From contig OX328124.1 in NCBI GenBank assembly GCA_946811695.1, positions 56,240,603-56,304,602 of the forward strand: DNA of 64,000 nt, read 5' to 3'. Origin of the DNA: Gonocerus acuteangulatus (lineage: Eukaryota; Arthropoda; Insecta; Hemiptera; Coreidae). Positions 33,911-44,727 of the stretch are shown here, piece by piece; the stretch's first letter is position 1; each line of letters starts with the position of its first letter. The notes under the pieces are model-generated. The model saw only the letters and a list, made by a program, of their open reading frames with translations. It made no database searches and was not told the origin of the DNA. The translations under genes were made by a program, and so were the position numbers.

Positions 33911-34450
33911 TTAAACTCGTGCAGCAGTGTATTCACTCGGAAATTGAAAGATATGATCACCCGTTGCCGCAATGTTTGGCAAGAAGCCGGAATTTGGAAT
34001 TATGTTATACGACAAAGTAAGAACTACATGTGAATTATTCCTCAATCCATTTCCGTCATCCCAAAAGTAATATTTGGGATTCATACTTTTAAAATCTAGA
34101 ACAGCATTTTCACCTCTAAGAATTATTTTGTCCCATAGAACGACCTGGCTTAAAGAGTTCTTAGCAGAAGAATATTCAGCAGTAAGGTACAAAAATAACT
34201 GCTTAACATTCCAGTTGAACACATTTGTGAGGTTTGATTGAAGATCAAATGTTAAGAAACCCAGATCACATTTTTCTCGAGAAGCACTATAATCTGGAAC
34301 ATTTTTCACTACAACTTTCACAGTGTTTATTGATGCACTACTACTATAGTCCAAAAAAACTGTGGTTAAAAAACATAAAGAAGTTAAAACAGCCAGAAGA
34401 GTAAGGGTGTATGCAACAAGAGCATTTCCTCTACTAAGCAATGAGTGCAT
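33911..34450 (-). CDS. SPCS3: Signal peptidase complex subunit 3 (Spase22-23)
   Basis: A single uninterrupted frame of 179 residues, almost exactly the length of animal SPCS3 (about 180). Residues 1-10 are cytosolic, ~11-33 form the one membrane helix (ALVAYTLTLLAVLTSLCFLT), and the rest is lumenal. Conserved blocks are NVPDYSASREK (50-60), DLGFLTFDL (62-70), FNWNVKQLFLYLTAEY (78-93), VVLWDKIILRGENAVLDF (103-120) and YYFWDDGNGLRNN (127-139). N-glycosylation sequons occur at N73 and N138. The protein is a non-catalytic, essential partner of the signal peptidase that removes signal peptides in the ER. The ATG at 34,450 gives the family-typical N-terminus MHSLLSRGNAL. No intron is present. Confidence 0.96.
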   Translation of the reverse strand: MHSLLSRGNALVAYTLTLLAVLTSLCFLTTVFLDYSSSASINTVKVVVKNVPDYSASREKCDLGFLTFDLQSNLTNVFNWNVKQLFLYLTAEYSSAKNSLSQVVLWDKIILRGENAVLDFKSMNPKYYFWDDGNGLRNNSHVVLTLSYNIIPNSGFLPNIAATGDHIFQFPSEYTAARV

Positions 34451-35387
34451 TGTAGATTCTCTAGAAGTTTCTTCTATAACAATAACATCAAGTCTTGTGC
34501 GCAGGAAGAATCCTCAGCTTCAACAGAGAGTATTCCTTCAAGTTTTCTTCTTTTTTAAGGCTGAAATATAAAAAATTCATTAGCTTAAATATACCTGAAT
34601 ATTTTCAATATGTTTTTTTAATACTAATAAATGATGCCAAAATTATTGTACACTAAACTGAAAGTTTTTTGTTATTGAGACCATAATCGAATTACTAGCA
34701 TTGGTTTACATACTTTAACATAAGGAAATAGACATAATCTAGTATACTTACAAGAAGAAAAATATACCTCACCTTTAATTTGACCATAAGTCTAAAGTGA
34801 ACCAAGTAAGAGGTTTCTGCTCCGTGGACATTATCAAGCTCTGATCGATGTATCGTTGATCTATTACATTCAATTTGTATATCTTTTTTATTTATTCCGA
34901 ACGTAAAATTACTGATTGCTCTTATAAATCTGAAGCTATCTTTTGAAACCAGTGTGATAATATTATTGTTTGGATTTAGTCTCGTTTGATTGAAAAGTGG
35001 CTATAATAAAATGGCCATGATCGATATTCAGATGCTCTGTTACTCAAAACCCACGTATTCTGTTTTGACTTGGCAATAGTTTGAGTACCTCCTGGCGGTG
35101 AAGTTAGAAATATTCGCATAGCTAAATATGTATAAACAGTGCTTTTCATGAATTCTTTTGTTTACAATAGCATTTTTCATGTAATTTCATTGAGTTACTG
35201 AAACTTCATAAATAATAATTTAAGGTAAAGAGAACGCTAGTCTTCCCTTGAAGTTTAAACAATTTGTAAGAAACAAATTCAATTTAAATTAAATTTTGAG
35301 AAATTAACGAGTAAAGACGAATCCTTGAAGCTTCATATAGCGTCAACTTGATTCAGGAGTTTTCAAGGAGATGTTTTCATTCTACCT

Positions 35388-35628
35388 CATGGGCCTATAT
35401 AGGAAATAATTTCGGGGGGGGGGGCTGAGACCACTTGCGTGGCATGGAATATGAAAACTTTAGAATTTAAAATAGTTTTTGGCAACTAAAACGCTATTAC
35501 ACCTAAAATAAACTATTTTTTATTAACTAAGCGATCTTATTTAATTTATTTTTAAGGTTTTTATGACACATTTTTATCATAAAATGAAAATTTCGAGGTG
35601 GCTGCGGCCCCCCTTATATACGCCCATG
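35388..35628. mobile_element. hAT-type MITE, copy C
   Basis: CATGGGCCTATATAGG to TATATACGCCCATG, flanked by TTCTACCT and TTCTACCC (35,380-35,387 and 35,629-35,636), which match at 7 of 8 bases. Confidence 0.85.
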
Positions 35629-36500
35629 TTCTACCCATTTATTCTGTCCAGAAAAAACTTCTTAGTCTGAAAGGAACATTATAGCCTTCGCAAATTAGAT
35701 ATTTGGTTAAAAGAACCGGCCAAGTCTGAAAACGGGTTTACTTATTCAAATAGGCATAGAATATTATCAGTATGTTTGTCTCGTTTCTGAGTTGAACTAG
35801 AGCCATGTAAAAAATCTCGAAATATGGGTTTTCTAAACTTTCTCTGAAAAAAAGCATCTAAGCGAAAATTTTACTATTGCCATAGATTTAGACAATGAAA
35901 TTCTTCGTCGAGAATTGCCTGAGTACCAAAACTTTTCAATTCGGGCGAGTTGCTTTGAGGACAAGTTAATAAAAAAAGGTTGATCAGAGCGCTAAAAGCG
36001 GCGTCCCTATGTGGACAACAAACTACTTGTTTTTGCATTTGTTTGTTAGTTCAATTTACACAGTGGCGACAAAGTTTCTGACTGCGAGTTCAACAACCAA
36101 CGAACTTTATTATGATTTACACATTTTAGTGTGCATTACAGCATTGCGGGGAAAAAACCTGAACTTATGCAAAACTCTTCTTCAAAATTACTCGGTCGAA
36201 ATAAAAGGATTGGGTACTCACGACACAGACTTTTACGATCTTAATGTTTGGTAATGATAAACTTTTCTACTAAATGTTTTCGGAAAAATCCCGAAAATTT
36301 CGACGGTTTTCACATGTCATGGACTGAGAAGTATCAAATCAATATCGTATTGATTATTACCTATTCTGCTGTTGGTCTGAGCAGCCGATGCAAAAAAAAA
36401 AAAAAAAAAAAAAAAAAACTGTAAACTATTGCCTATTTAAATAAATAAAACCGTTTCCAGACTTCCGCCGATATTTTGTTTTCGTAAAACGTTTTCCTTG

Positions 36501-36617
36501 GGGTCTCCCCATGGTCTAGTTGCTAACGCCTTTTTTTTCATTTGCGGGAGATGGTGGGTTCGATTCCCACCGGCGGCAGGAATGTTCCCATCTCACGGCT
36601 CGTTGAAGATTTTTCTG

Positions 36618-36650
<33 letters not shown>
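36501..36650 (+). repeat. tRNA-headed SINE, family A
   Basis: GGGTCTCCCCATGGTCTAGTTG, GCTAACGCC, GATGGTGGGTTCGATTCCCACCGG (box B) and GGCAGGAATGTTCCCATCTCACGGCTCG are present, followed by a T run where the body should continue. The anticodon arm is replaced by a T run, so it cannot be a working tRNA. Confidence 0.75.
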
Positions 36651-36651
<1 letters not shown>

Positions 36652-37454
36652 TCACCTCTATTATCTTCCAGGCTTGATGTTCTCCCTTTGTGATTTCTGA
36701 TGTCATTGACTTACTAGCACCTCTGCACGGTCGGTCTTTTGATGAAGCTAATAATTTTACAAGAAGGATTCTTTCGCTCCCGGTTTTGGCTTTCACATAT
36801 TATTCACTCGACGACTTATTAATTATACTCACAAGGACGGAAATAGACTGAAAGGAAAATACTGGGATTAGAGAGTAGGCGAGTTGGATCTAGTCATGTA
36901 GGGTAACAAACCAACCAATTGTTCAGTTAATGTTTAACCAAATACTTCTGTTTAAATACCTATGTTATCGATGGATTTTATAGAATTTACTTTTAAGTAA
37001 AAGGTAGCTCTTATTCAATTGATAACAAGTATTAGCTTATACTCTAAAGTGAATACATTTTATAAAAGTAAACACTTGTCAGGTAATAATAATGCACTTT
37101 TTAAACGTGAAAGTATTTTACCGGCACAACTCCAGCATATCAGCTCACTTTTTCACTACATGTGATGTTATCAATGCGAGGACTATTAGAATTCGTAGTG
37201 GGTGCCGGCAGCTAACTACGTCCGCTTGTTTGACAACTATCCCTGATAATATATCCCTCCCGTTGATAACGAGTGGGAGAGAGTACGGCACAGGTGGGCT
37301 AGCTTTGTGTGTGTCTACCATCCTCACGCGCTCCCTCACCGGGATCGTATGGTCCGAAATTCCCGAAAAATTTAGTTTTATTGTGATATTTGTTTTATCT
37401 TTTGGATACGTTGTGCATTTATTTTATTCTTTTGGTTTTCTAAAATTTTTGAAC

Positions 37455-37557
37455 ATGAATTATGGGGGACCAAATCTAGACGATTGCGTCCTGGACTTAA
37501 GTGCACTGCTGGGTCCTATTAAGGACTTGAATTTTCATCAGGCAGAAGACCTCAATG
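37455..37557 (+). CDS. Candidate upstream first coding exon (possibly of ATF6)
   Basis: ATG at 37,455 opens MNYGGPNLDDCVLDLSALLG and continues to EDLN, ending in phase 1 before a good donor (AATG/GTGAGA). The acceptor in front of the first certain ATF6 exon (46,696) leaves two bases before its ATG, so joining gives an in-frame Glu-Met-Asp. The resulting acidic N-terminus would make the distance to the DFD motif similar to that in human ATF6, where about 60 residues precede it. The 9.1 kb intron would hold only repeats. Phase agreement has a one-in-three chance of being accidental, and a CCAAT-containing candidate promoter lies nearer, at 45.9 kb. It might instead be an unrelated exon. Confidence 0.42.
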
Positions 37558-38133
37558 GTGAGAAATAGTTATCATTTCAAAGTATTACGCTTAAAACTGA
37601 TGAATACCTACTCACTGAATCAATAAGGAGGTAATTAAATAAATATATGGAAAGCTTCGAGTAGATAAAGTTAATATTTTGTGAAAAATATTAACGCCTA
37701 CTTCAATTAAAGTTTGATAACTTTTTGCCTCCACAAAAAACTTACACAATTAGCCGTTCGAATACACGAAATCAACTCTTGAAGTTTTGAGAACTTATAT
37801 CTCGGTCTGAGAGCGACTTACCGAAAATTAGTCGAGAACTGTATATGTAGGGGATTTAGTGGAAATCGAATGGTTTCCTTTCACTTACCCCGATTTCTTA
37901 TTTTTTCGAGATTTTAGAAAATACCAAAACTGCTCCAAATATTAAAAAAAAAAAAAAAAAACCTCAAATATCTTAGTTTAATAATCTAAGGGATTAGGCC
38001 CGCAAGTTAATATACTCTTGTGATACCTGTTGGTGGAGACCGTCGTCACTGGCATCGGTGAGTACTGTGGGCGAATGAGTTGGAGTAATAACTCAACAGT
38101 GGCTTGTTAATAAATAAATAAATAAATAAATAA

Positions 38134-38137
<4 letters not shown>

Positions 38138-38206
<69 letters not shown>

Positions 38207-38537
38207 CCAGGTCAAAAGAATAGTACTCTAATTTTCTTTGTTCTATTTTATATTTTGTACGCCCTACATGTTTCGTGGCCATTATGCCACCTCCTCAGGG
38301 GCCATTACATCCCCTTGTGTGGTTAGCTAGCCACCCATAGGAGTATTAGTATGGGTGGCGAGCTAACCACACATGGGGATGTAATGGCCCCTGAGGAGGT
38401 GGCATAAAGGCCACGAATCATGTAGGACGTACCAAAAATAAAATAGTACAAAGAAAATTGGAGTACTATTCTTTTGACCTGGGCCATATATAAAGAATAA
38501 ATAATTATACGTAAATAAAGGTCAGAAATACGTGGAA

Positions 38538-38601
<64 letters not shown>
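38138..38601. repeat. Foldback element inserted in TA microsatellites
   Basis: A (TA)n tract (38,138-38,203) precedes a palindrome with ~133-bp arms (38,203-38,335 and 38,352-38,490) around a short loop AGGAGTATTAGTATG. Arms contain GGCCCAGGTCAAAAGAATAG, ACATGTTTCGTGGCC and GGTGGCTAGC-like stretches. A second (TA)n lies at 38,543-38,601. The arms begin at TATATATGGCCC and end at GGGCCATATAT, fitting insertion at a TA target. Confidence 0.88.
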
Positions 38602-38603
<2 letters not shown>

Positions 38604-38650
38604 TGCCAGAACAGGAAACTGACGGCATCCTAAGCCGAAATGACTCTCTT
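38602..38650. repeat. Shared terminal block CAGGAAACTGAC, copy 2
   Basis: GGTGCCAGAACAGGAAACTG, then ACGGCATCCTAAGCCGAAATGACTCTC, directly next to a TA tract. It is related to 19,222-19,285 and 41,925-41,985. Confidence 0.6.
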
Positions 38651-39279
38651 TAAGCAACGATGTATCCGAATAAGATAGCTCTACAAAAATGCCACAAGAA
38701 CCGTTTTTGTAAGAAATTTAGATGCTTAACATTTGTTACGATTTCCCGGCCGATTTCGAGATATATAAGAATATATACGAAAATTCCAAGAATAACGCAG
38801 TTGTTTCCACTCTTCTCGAAAACGGTTATAGATATGGCCTTGAAAAAGGTTTCATTAGATTACCCTCGTCCAATCTAGGCGCACGGTTGTGCGCCAGGCC
38901 AAGTTCCGGCCTAAGCATACTGTGTGTATATTACAGGCGGTCTTAGAGCCGATTTTTACCCTCTCATAACTTTCAACCAGGTAAAGATAAAGTTATGAAA
39001 TTTTACACAGGCATTATACTACTAGATGTGAGCAAAACTGGAAATTTTCATAATTCTACATCGAATAGTTTCTGAGATATAAGCGACCGAAAATCGGGAT
39101 TGATAGGACTCACTCATTCACTCACTGACTCATCAAAATTATTAGGCACTTCCCATGAAGCTAGAGACTTGAAATTTTGCATGAAGATAGATATGAAGAC
39201 GTTATTAAAGGAAAAAATCTAAAAATCGCGAAAAGTTGTGTTTGACTCCGCTTCCGGGGCGGGGGCGTGCCAGTTTTGT

Positions 39280-39905
39280 ACTTCCTTCGGAAACCCATCA
39301 TTCCGTCCGAAACCCATGATGTGGGGTATCAAATGAATTGTCTCGGTATGAAGAACCTATATTTGATGTTTTAAGAAACAATTAGACGCATATAGGCTCG
39401 GTAAAAATCTTATACCAGCTGTCTGTCTGTATGTTTGTTCCTATTACAAATCCGTACCGTTTGACCGATTTTGACCAAACTTGGGACACAGATGGGTCTT
39501 GATACGGGAAGAATCATAGGCTAGGTTAAATTGTCTATCAGCTGCCTGTCTGTCTGTTTGTTCCATATACAAATACACACCGTTTGACCGATTTTGACAA
39601 AATTTGACACACAGGTAGGCCGTGGTCCGGGGAATACACTAGGCTAGGTAAAAAAGGTCTTTCAGCTGTCTGTCTGTATGTTTGTTCCTTATACAAATTC
39701 ACACCGTTAGGCCTATTTTTACCAAACTTGGCACGCAGGTAGATCTTGATACGAGAGTGTCATATTACCTATGACGTTTTCTACTTTTTTTTCCATCGAA
39801 ATGCCATCATTCCTTCTGAAACCCATCATGTGGGGTATCAAATGAATCGTCTTGGTAAGGAGAACCTATATTTGATGTTTTAAAAAACATTTCGACGCAT
39901 CTTAA
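39280..39905. repeat. Tandem 124-bp repeat (three units) between direct repeats
   Basis: CAGCTGTCTGTCTGTATGTT or close variants start at 39,416, 39,539 and 39,663. Each is followed by ACACCGTTTGACCGATTTTGAC-like sequence. The array is bracketed by a ~100-bp direct repeat (CCCATGATGTGGGGTATCAAATGAAT ... GATGTTTTAA) at 39,306-39,400 and 39,822-39,905. Confidence 0.8.
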
Positions 39906-40324
39906 CAAAAACAGTTGTGACTTCTTTCTTAAATGTAGTAAATAAAGTCGTAGGGGTTCACTGCATAATATACTTCAAAGCAGATACTAAGTTTTTCAAA
40001 GTCGAGCCATCTAAATTACAAAGTTTAGGATCACAAACCCAAAATGTATCGTCTTTGTTCTTATATTTTTCTTGAAGGCCTTCTGCGCTTTCCCTATTGT
40101 GATCTTTATCCTCGGGATAAGGTTCCTGTGTTTTACAGTGTAGAGCTTCTAACTTTTCTAGTCTAGTGATTAGATGTATGTAGGTTGATTATTGGTATCA
40201 AATATCAAGCAGTAAGGAGAACCTTATGCAGAATCCAAAGACCCTGGTTTTATATGAAGTACAAAAGCCAGTAGGTATGCGGCAACTAAATTCTATTTAA
40301 TATTTAGAAAAAAGTAATGAGATC

Positions 40325-41050
40325 CCCAAAAAAACATAAATGTGAAATAGAGGCCAAGTTCCTGCCCCCACAAAGAAACACTCCCTTCCTCAAAAATATT
40401 CCCTCCTAAGACCCCCCAAAAATGCCTTACCATTCTACACTCTAAAAAAGTAGTATGAGTGGGTGTATTAATTCAACCAAAAATATTTGCCAATACAAGA
40501 GATGATACGAGAAAGAAATGTCCAAGTTCATTACTTGGAGGACCTCATAGTTACTTACTAAGAACAGTAAAGACACTTCAACTGATCTTTAAAAACAACA
40601 ATAAAAATACTTATATCCAGTTACTAAAATATGACTTTCCTCAACCATTTATATTCTTAAACTTGGCAATGTTTAGTTTTTCTCTAAAGATAATTTCGGC
40701 ACAAAAAAAAACATTGCCTAGTTTAAGAATATACCTGGTTGAGGAAAGTGATATTTTAGTAACTGGATATAAGTATTTTTATTGTTGTTTTTAAAGGTCA
40801 GTGTCTTTACTGTTCTTAGTAAGTAACTATGAGGTCTTCCAAGTAATGAACTTGGACATTTCTTTCTTGTATCATCTCTTGTATTGGCAAATATTTTTGG
40901 TTGAATTAATACACCCACTCATACTACTTTTTTAGAGTGTAGAATGGTAAGGCGTTTTTGGGGGGTCTTATGAGGGAATATTTTTGAGGAAGGGAGTGTT
41001 TCTTTGTGGGGGCAGGAACTTGGCCTCTATTTCACATTATGTTTTTTTGG
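40325..41050. repeat. Large palindrome, ~345-bp arms
   Basis: Arms of about 40,325-40,672 and 40,706-41,050 are near-identical reverse complements. Both begin at the outside with CCAAAAAAACATAA and AATGTGAAATAGAGGCC. Only about 35 bp lie between them. The two arms yield matching open frames on opposite strands, an artefact of the symmetry. The few differences are single-base changes and small indels. Confidence 0.92.
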
Positions 41051-41059
41051 AGTTACTTA

Positions 41060-41203
41060 TTAAACGCGAACATGGAAGCCTATTTCGCAAAAACTAGCCT
41101 TACTTTCTCCACGTGAACTTTACCCAAACAACCGTGTTCAGGTGAACGAATTCTGCTGCTTAACGAACCTGACTTTCCAAATCACACAAAGTATTTTTGT
41201 GCC

Positions 41204-41284
<81 letters not shown>

Positions 41285-41444
41285 TTATATTTATATTTAT
41301 ATTTATATTTATATTTATATTTATATATATGTATATGTATATAAAACATTTGAACCACCGTTAGTTTCTGAAACGTGAAATTTTTAAGTCGGCACTTCCG
41401 CGTCATAAGATTAACCTCGTAAGCGGGGTTAAGAAACGAGCTAA
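41060..41444 (+). mobile_element. Partial Helitron-like copy with a TA/TTTATA tract
   Basis: The order matches the 3' part of H3: a GAACTTTACCC-like block, GAATTCTGCTGCTTAACGAACC, ATTTCAT, then (TA)n at 41,212-41,272 and (TTTATA)n to about 41,325, CACCGTTAGTTTCTGAAACG, AAGTCGGCACTTCCG, and a final CTAA at 41,441-41,444. The terminal hairpin is degraded to GCGGGGTT...AACGAG. Confidence 0.68.
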
Positions 41445-41724
41445 AAACACTTCAAGAAATTCAAATTTCCATCTTTCTTTAAATTATTTTCCTTTGTGAG
41501 TCTAGGATGGAGCACAATGTAGATGCTTTGACACCCCATGCTACTCCCGCAATGAGAATGCTAACCCTGAAATGACAATGGGTTAATGTGTATTGACATC
41601 CATGTCGGCCTAGTTTCCCTCCGGGCTTTGACTCATTAGTAGAAATATGTCACAATTGTTTTCCGGCATACTTTACCATCAGCTTAATTTCACTAAACAC
41701 AGTGCTCGCATCATAACGCATAAA

Positions 41725-41728
<4 letters not shown>

Positions 41729-41793
<65 letters not shown>
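41729..41793. repeat. Poly-A run of about 65 bases
   Basis: Homopolymer following CATAACGCATAAACTT. No identified retroelement precedes it. Confidence 0.9.
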
Positions 41794-41797
<4 letters not shown>

Positions 41798-41924
41798 CCG
41801 GTCTTAGCGCGTTAGGTTTGCCTTTACATCCCTTGTGCCATTAGTAAAGGAATAGAAGTGGCTGTTGGTAAGTTTTGATATTTCGTGAAAAATATAAAAT
41901 GAAATCTCAAGAAGGATGATTTTA

Positions 41925-41985
41925 GGCGCCACAACAGGAAACTGACATGATCCTGAGTGGAAACACACATCCTCTTTTCTAACTT
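41925..41985. repeat. Shared terminal block CAGGAAACTGAC, copy 3
   Basis: GGCGCCACAACAGGAAACTG followed by ACATGATCCTGAGTGGAAAC; more diverged than the other two copies. Confidence 0.55.
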
Positions 41986-42102
41986 TCGCCCTGCGAAAAC
42001 ATTATTTCCAATACGTTCCTCATTTCCTTACTTTCTTTTAATAAAATAAATTTTAGCACAAATATGCTTTAGCGATGTCTAAACTGGAAAAAAACGTTAC
42101 AA

Positions 42103-42260
42103 AAAAGTGTCTACTGGCGTTCGCTCATGCGCAGTGGCCATGTACGAAAAAGAAGACTGTATGTCATACAGTACAGTACATAGGTTTGTCGGGTGGACCT
42201 AAAGCATATTTATGTTCCTGGATTTGAACAGAAGGCTCTAAACGAAATAATTTTTCCTTG
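42103..42260. repeat. Interspersed repeat shared with 21,560-21,745, reverse orientation
   Basis: GTACGAAAAAGAAGACTGTATGTCATACAG, GTTTGTCGGGTGGACC and ATTTATGTTCCTGGATTTGAACAGAAGGCTC are the reverse complement of the segment in the transporter intron. Confidence 0.65.
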
Positions 42261-42369
42261 ATTAATTGATTTACTTTATTCATCAAATTTAAATAGGCAA
42301 CAACGACACAAGTGGTTGATTTGCCTTAAAAAGAAATCCCTAAAAAGGGTAGCTCAGATAGTTATTATC

Positions 42370-42543
42370 TTAAATTTTAATCATAATATATTTCGAGAAA
42401 TTAGGTATTTTCTTAGAAATGAGGAACAGGGTTTTGTTTGGTAGACGACACTTTCCTTAAATTTTAATCATAATATATTTCGAGAAATTAGGTATTTTCT
42501 TAGAAATGAGGAACAGGGTTTTGTTTGGTAGTCGACACTTTCC
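42370..42543. repeat. 87-bp recent tandem duplication
   Basis: TTAAATTTTAATCATAATAT starts at 42,370 and again at 42,457. The two copies differ by about one base (GTAGACGACAC versus GTAGTCGACAC). Confidence 0.92.
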
Positions 42544-42639
42544 GTTCCGATATAATATAAACCAATCGTGCATAAATTTCATACTTTCCTACCCAATATA
42601 TGATACAAGAATTACAAAATATTTGTGTTTGGGTTACGA

Positions 42640-43170
42640 GATGGCTTCTCTCTCCAGCGGCGTTGTTACTCTCCATGCTGCAATATTTCGCCGATGTCCT
42701 CCGTGGCTTCTTCAGGCTTATTTCATCCATCCTTAGTGGTTGGTTACTAAATGTCATGAGATTTTTTCTTGGTTTTGGTCTCCTTCATAGTTCTACTCCT
42801 CAGTATATGCGAGCCAGTGACATTGGAGTCAAGTGGGCCAATGGAGTTTTCACTGTTTGCCAACCACCAAGCATGGATTATGTAAGCCTGGCGAAGCCGG
42901 AGTGGAAACCGGCGAAATACAGCAGTGTGGAGAGTAAGGGTGGGTTTACACTTGCTAGTTATTGCAGGATATTTATATCAGAGAGAAATTGACACTATTG
43001 AAAACCTGTGTAAAATGTATGTCTGCAATAAATTGCTCATGGTAGAATTTATTGCCGACATACATTTTACATTGGGTTTCAATAGTCGCAATTTCTCTCT
43101 GATATAAATATCCTACAATAACTAGCAAGTGTAAACCCAGCCTAATAACACCGCTGGAGAGAGAAGCCGA
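42640..43170. mobile_element. Nested foldback elements
   Basis: The outer element starts GCTTCTCTCTCCAGCGGCGT and ends ACACCGCTGGAGAGAGAAGC. A diverged internal inverted pair (TTACTCTCCATGCTGCAATATTTCGCCG at 42,667 and CGGCGAAATACAGCAGTGTGGAGAGTAA at 42,911) belongs to it. Into this a second palindrome, GGGTTTACACTTGCTAGTTA ... TAACTAGCAAGTGTAAACCC (42,943-43,140, ~95-bp arms), has inserted. The outer termini recur in the palindrome inside H2 at 57,620. Confidence 0.78.
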
Positions 43171-43790
43171 CTATCCAACCAATCATTTAAAACCTAGCGA
43201 AGGGAGTTAAAATAAAATGTTTGTGTGAAATGAAATTAAATGTCACCCGCAGTAATATATTCTTGGGAACTCACAAAACCGATTAATGAGTGTTTTCGTC
43301 AAATAATAAATTCTTTTAACTTTCTTCAAATATAAATTCTATTATTAATCTCCTTCAGGTATATAAAAACAGATATTATATACAGATATTATATTTTCTT
43401 TCCGGAAAAGTACTTACTTAGTACTTGGATGTTTTTATCTCTAGTTTTAAATCGACTAAAGCTATTGGCCTTATTTCGGTTATATCTAACTTGACAAATG
43501 GATTCGATTCGCAAGATGTATTGTAATGTAAATATTTCGTGTGAAAGAAATAACCATAACTGTTTATTATTGCTGCCATAATAAGCAGTTATGGTTTAAA
43601 AAACGTATCTCTTCTGACGTTTATGAAAAATGTATTTCTTCCTTATCAAGGAAAAAGCTAAACTAATATTAAATATGGTATTGGCTTGTCCCGAAAGGTC
43701 GTAGAGATTTTTAAAATAAAATTTATCTTAATTCTTTCTACTTATAACGAATACAAATGCAATTTTTGTTTATAAACTTTTGTTCCTCAT

Positions 43791-44042
43791 CATGGACGTA
43801 TATAAAAAATATTTTCGGGGGGGGGGGGGGCTGGGACCATTTCCGGTGTATGGAATACTAAAAATTTAGAACTTGGAATAGTTTTAGGCACCTAAAACGC
43901 TATTACACCTAAAATAAAATTTTTTTTACGGACAAAGTGATTATATTAAATTTACTTTCAAGGGTGCTAGGAAATATTTTACCATAAAATCAAAATTTCG
44001 GGGGAGGGGGGCTGCAGCCCCCCCCCCTTATATACGGCCATG
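43791..44042. mobile_element. hAT-type MITE, copy D
   Basis: CATGGACGTATATA to TATATACGGCCATG with flanks TTCCTCAT (43,783-43,790) and TTCTTCAT (44,043-44,050), matching at 7 of 8. Confidence 0.85.
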
Positions 44043-44646
44043 TTCTTCATAAAAGGTATTTAAATAAAAATTGCCTTTGTATTCATTTTAAATTGAAAGA
44101 ATTAGATTAAAACCTTATTTTCAAAATATCTACGTTTTGTTTCGGAAAACACACGACATTCTATAAACTTATCAATACACACAATCACACGCATATTGAG
44201 AAACATACCATACCCTCACATTCTCTTCGTAATGAATCTGCCGACCAGAAATATAATAATTGATAACATTACAAATGGTACAAATTAGAAAGTTCCCCTA
44301 CTGAGAAAATTCTAAAAGGAGTTTTCTTATTATTTAAAGAAATTACTTATTCGATTTAACAATATACAGGCTGCAAGAGCTTCACTTTATCTCTTATAGT
44401 AAGACGAAAATAATTACTTTTTTGGGCCTGTTAAGATGTCTGTGTAACTAAGATTCCAGACATTTTTCTCAGAGCGCTCATCTACGATGTAAATGGAGAT
44501 TTTGTTTCATGCTCCTGATTTAAAAAAAAAAAATCTTAAAACAGTTTTTTTTTTCAAGGATGAACGCCTGATAAAAACATGTTTGTTGTGACTGAGAAAA
44601 CATTTTTTCTATCTATTTTAATCCCCTGATGTCAAATACTCAGCAA

Positions 44647-44649
<3 letters not shown>

Positions 44650-44727
<78 letters not shown>

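Larger units (their letters stand above)
34451..37454. other. 5' flank of SPCS3 and spacer
   Basis: Contains MITE copy C, a tRNA-headed SINE (36,501-36,650) and A/T runs (36,392-36,418). The G+C-richer stretch at about 37,190-37,350, ending just before a possible coding exon, may be a promoter. The frame at 36,009-36,254 is unsupported. Confidence 0.5.

Noticed and set aside
37092..37568. 158-codon open frame as a complete protein
   Set aside because: The first 120 codons look like AT-rich non-coding DNA with a GC-richer promoter-like part; only the last 34 codons before the donor look coding.
40459..40918. Two similar proteins on opposite strands
   Set aside because: They are the same sequence read from the two arms of a palindrome; no coding features.
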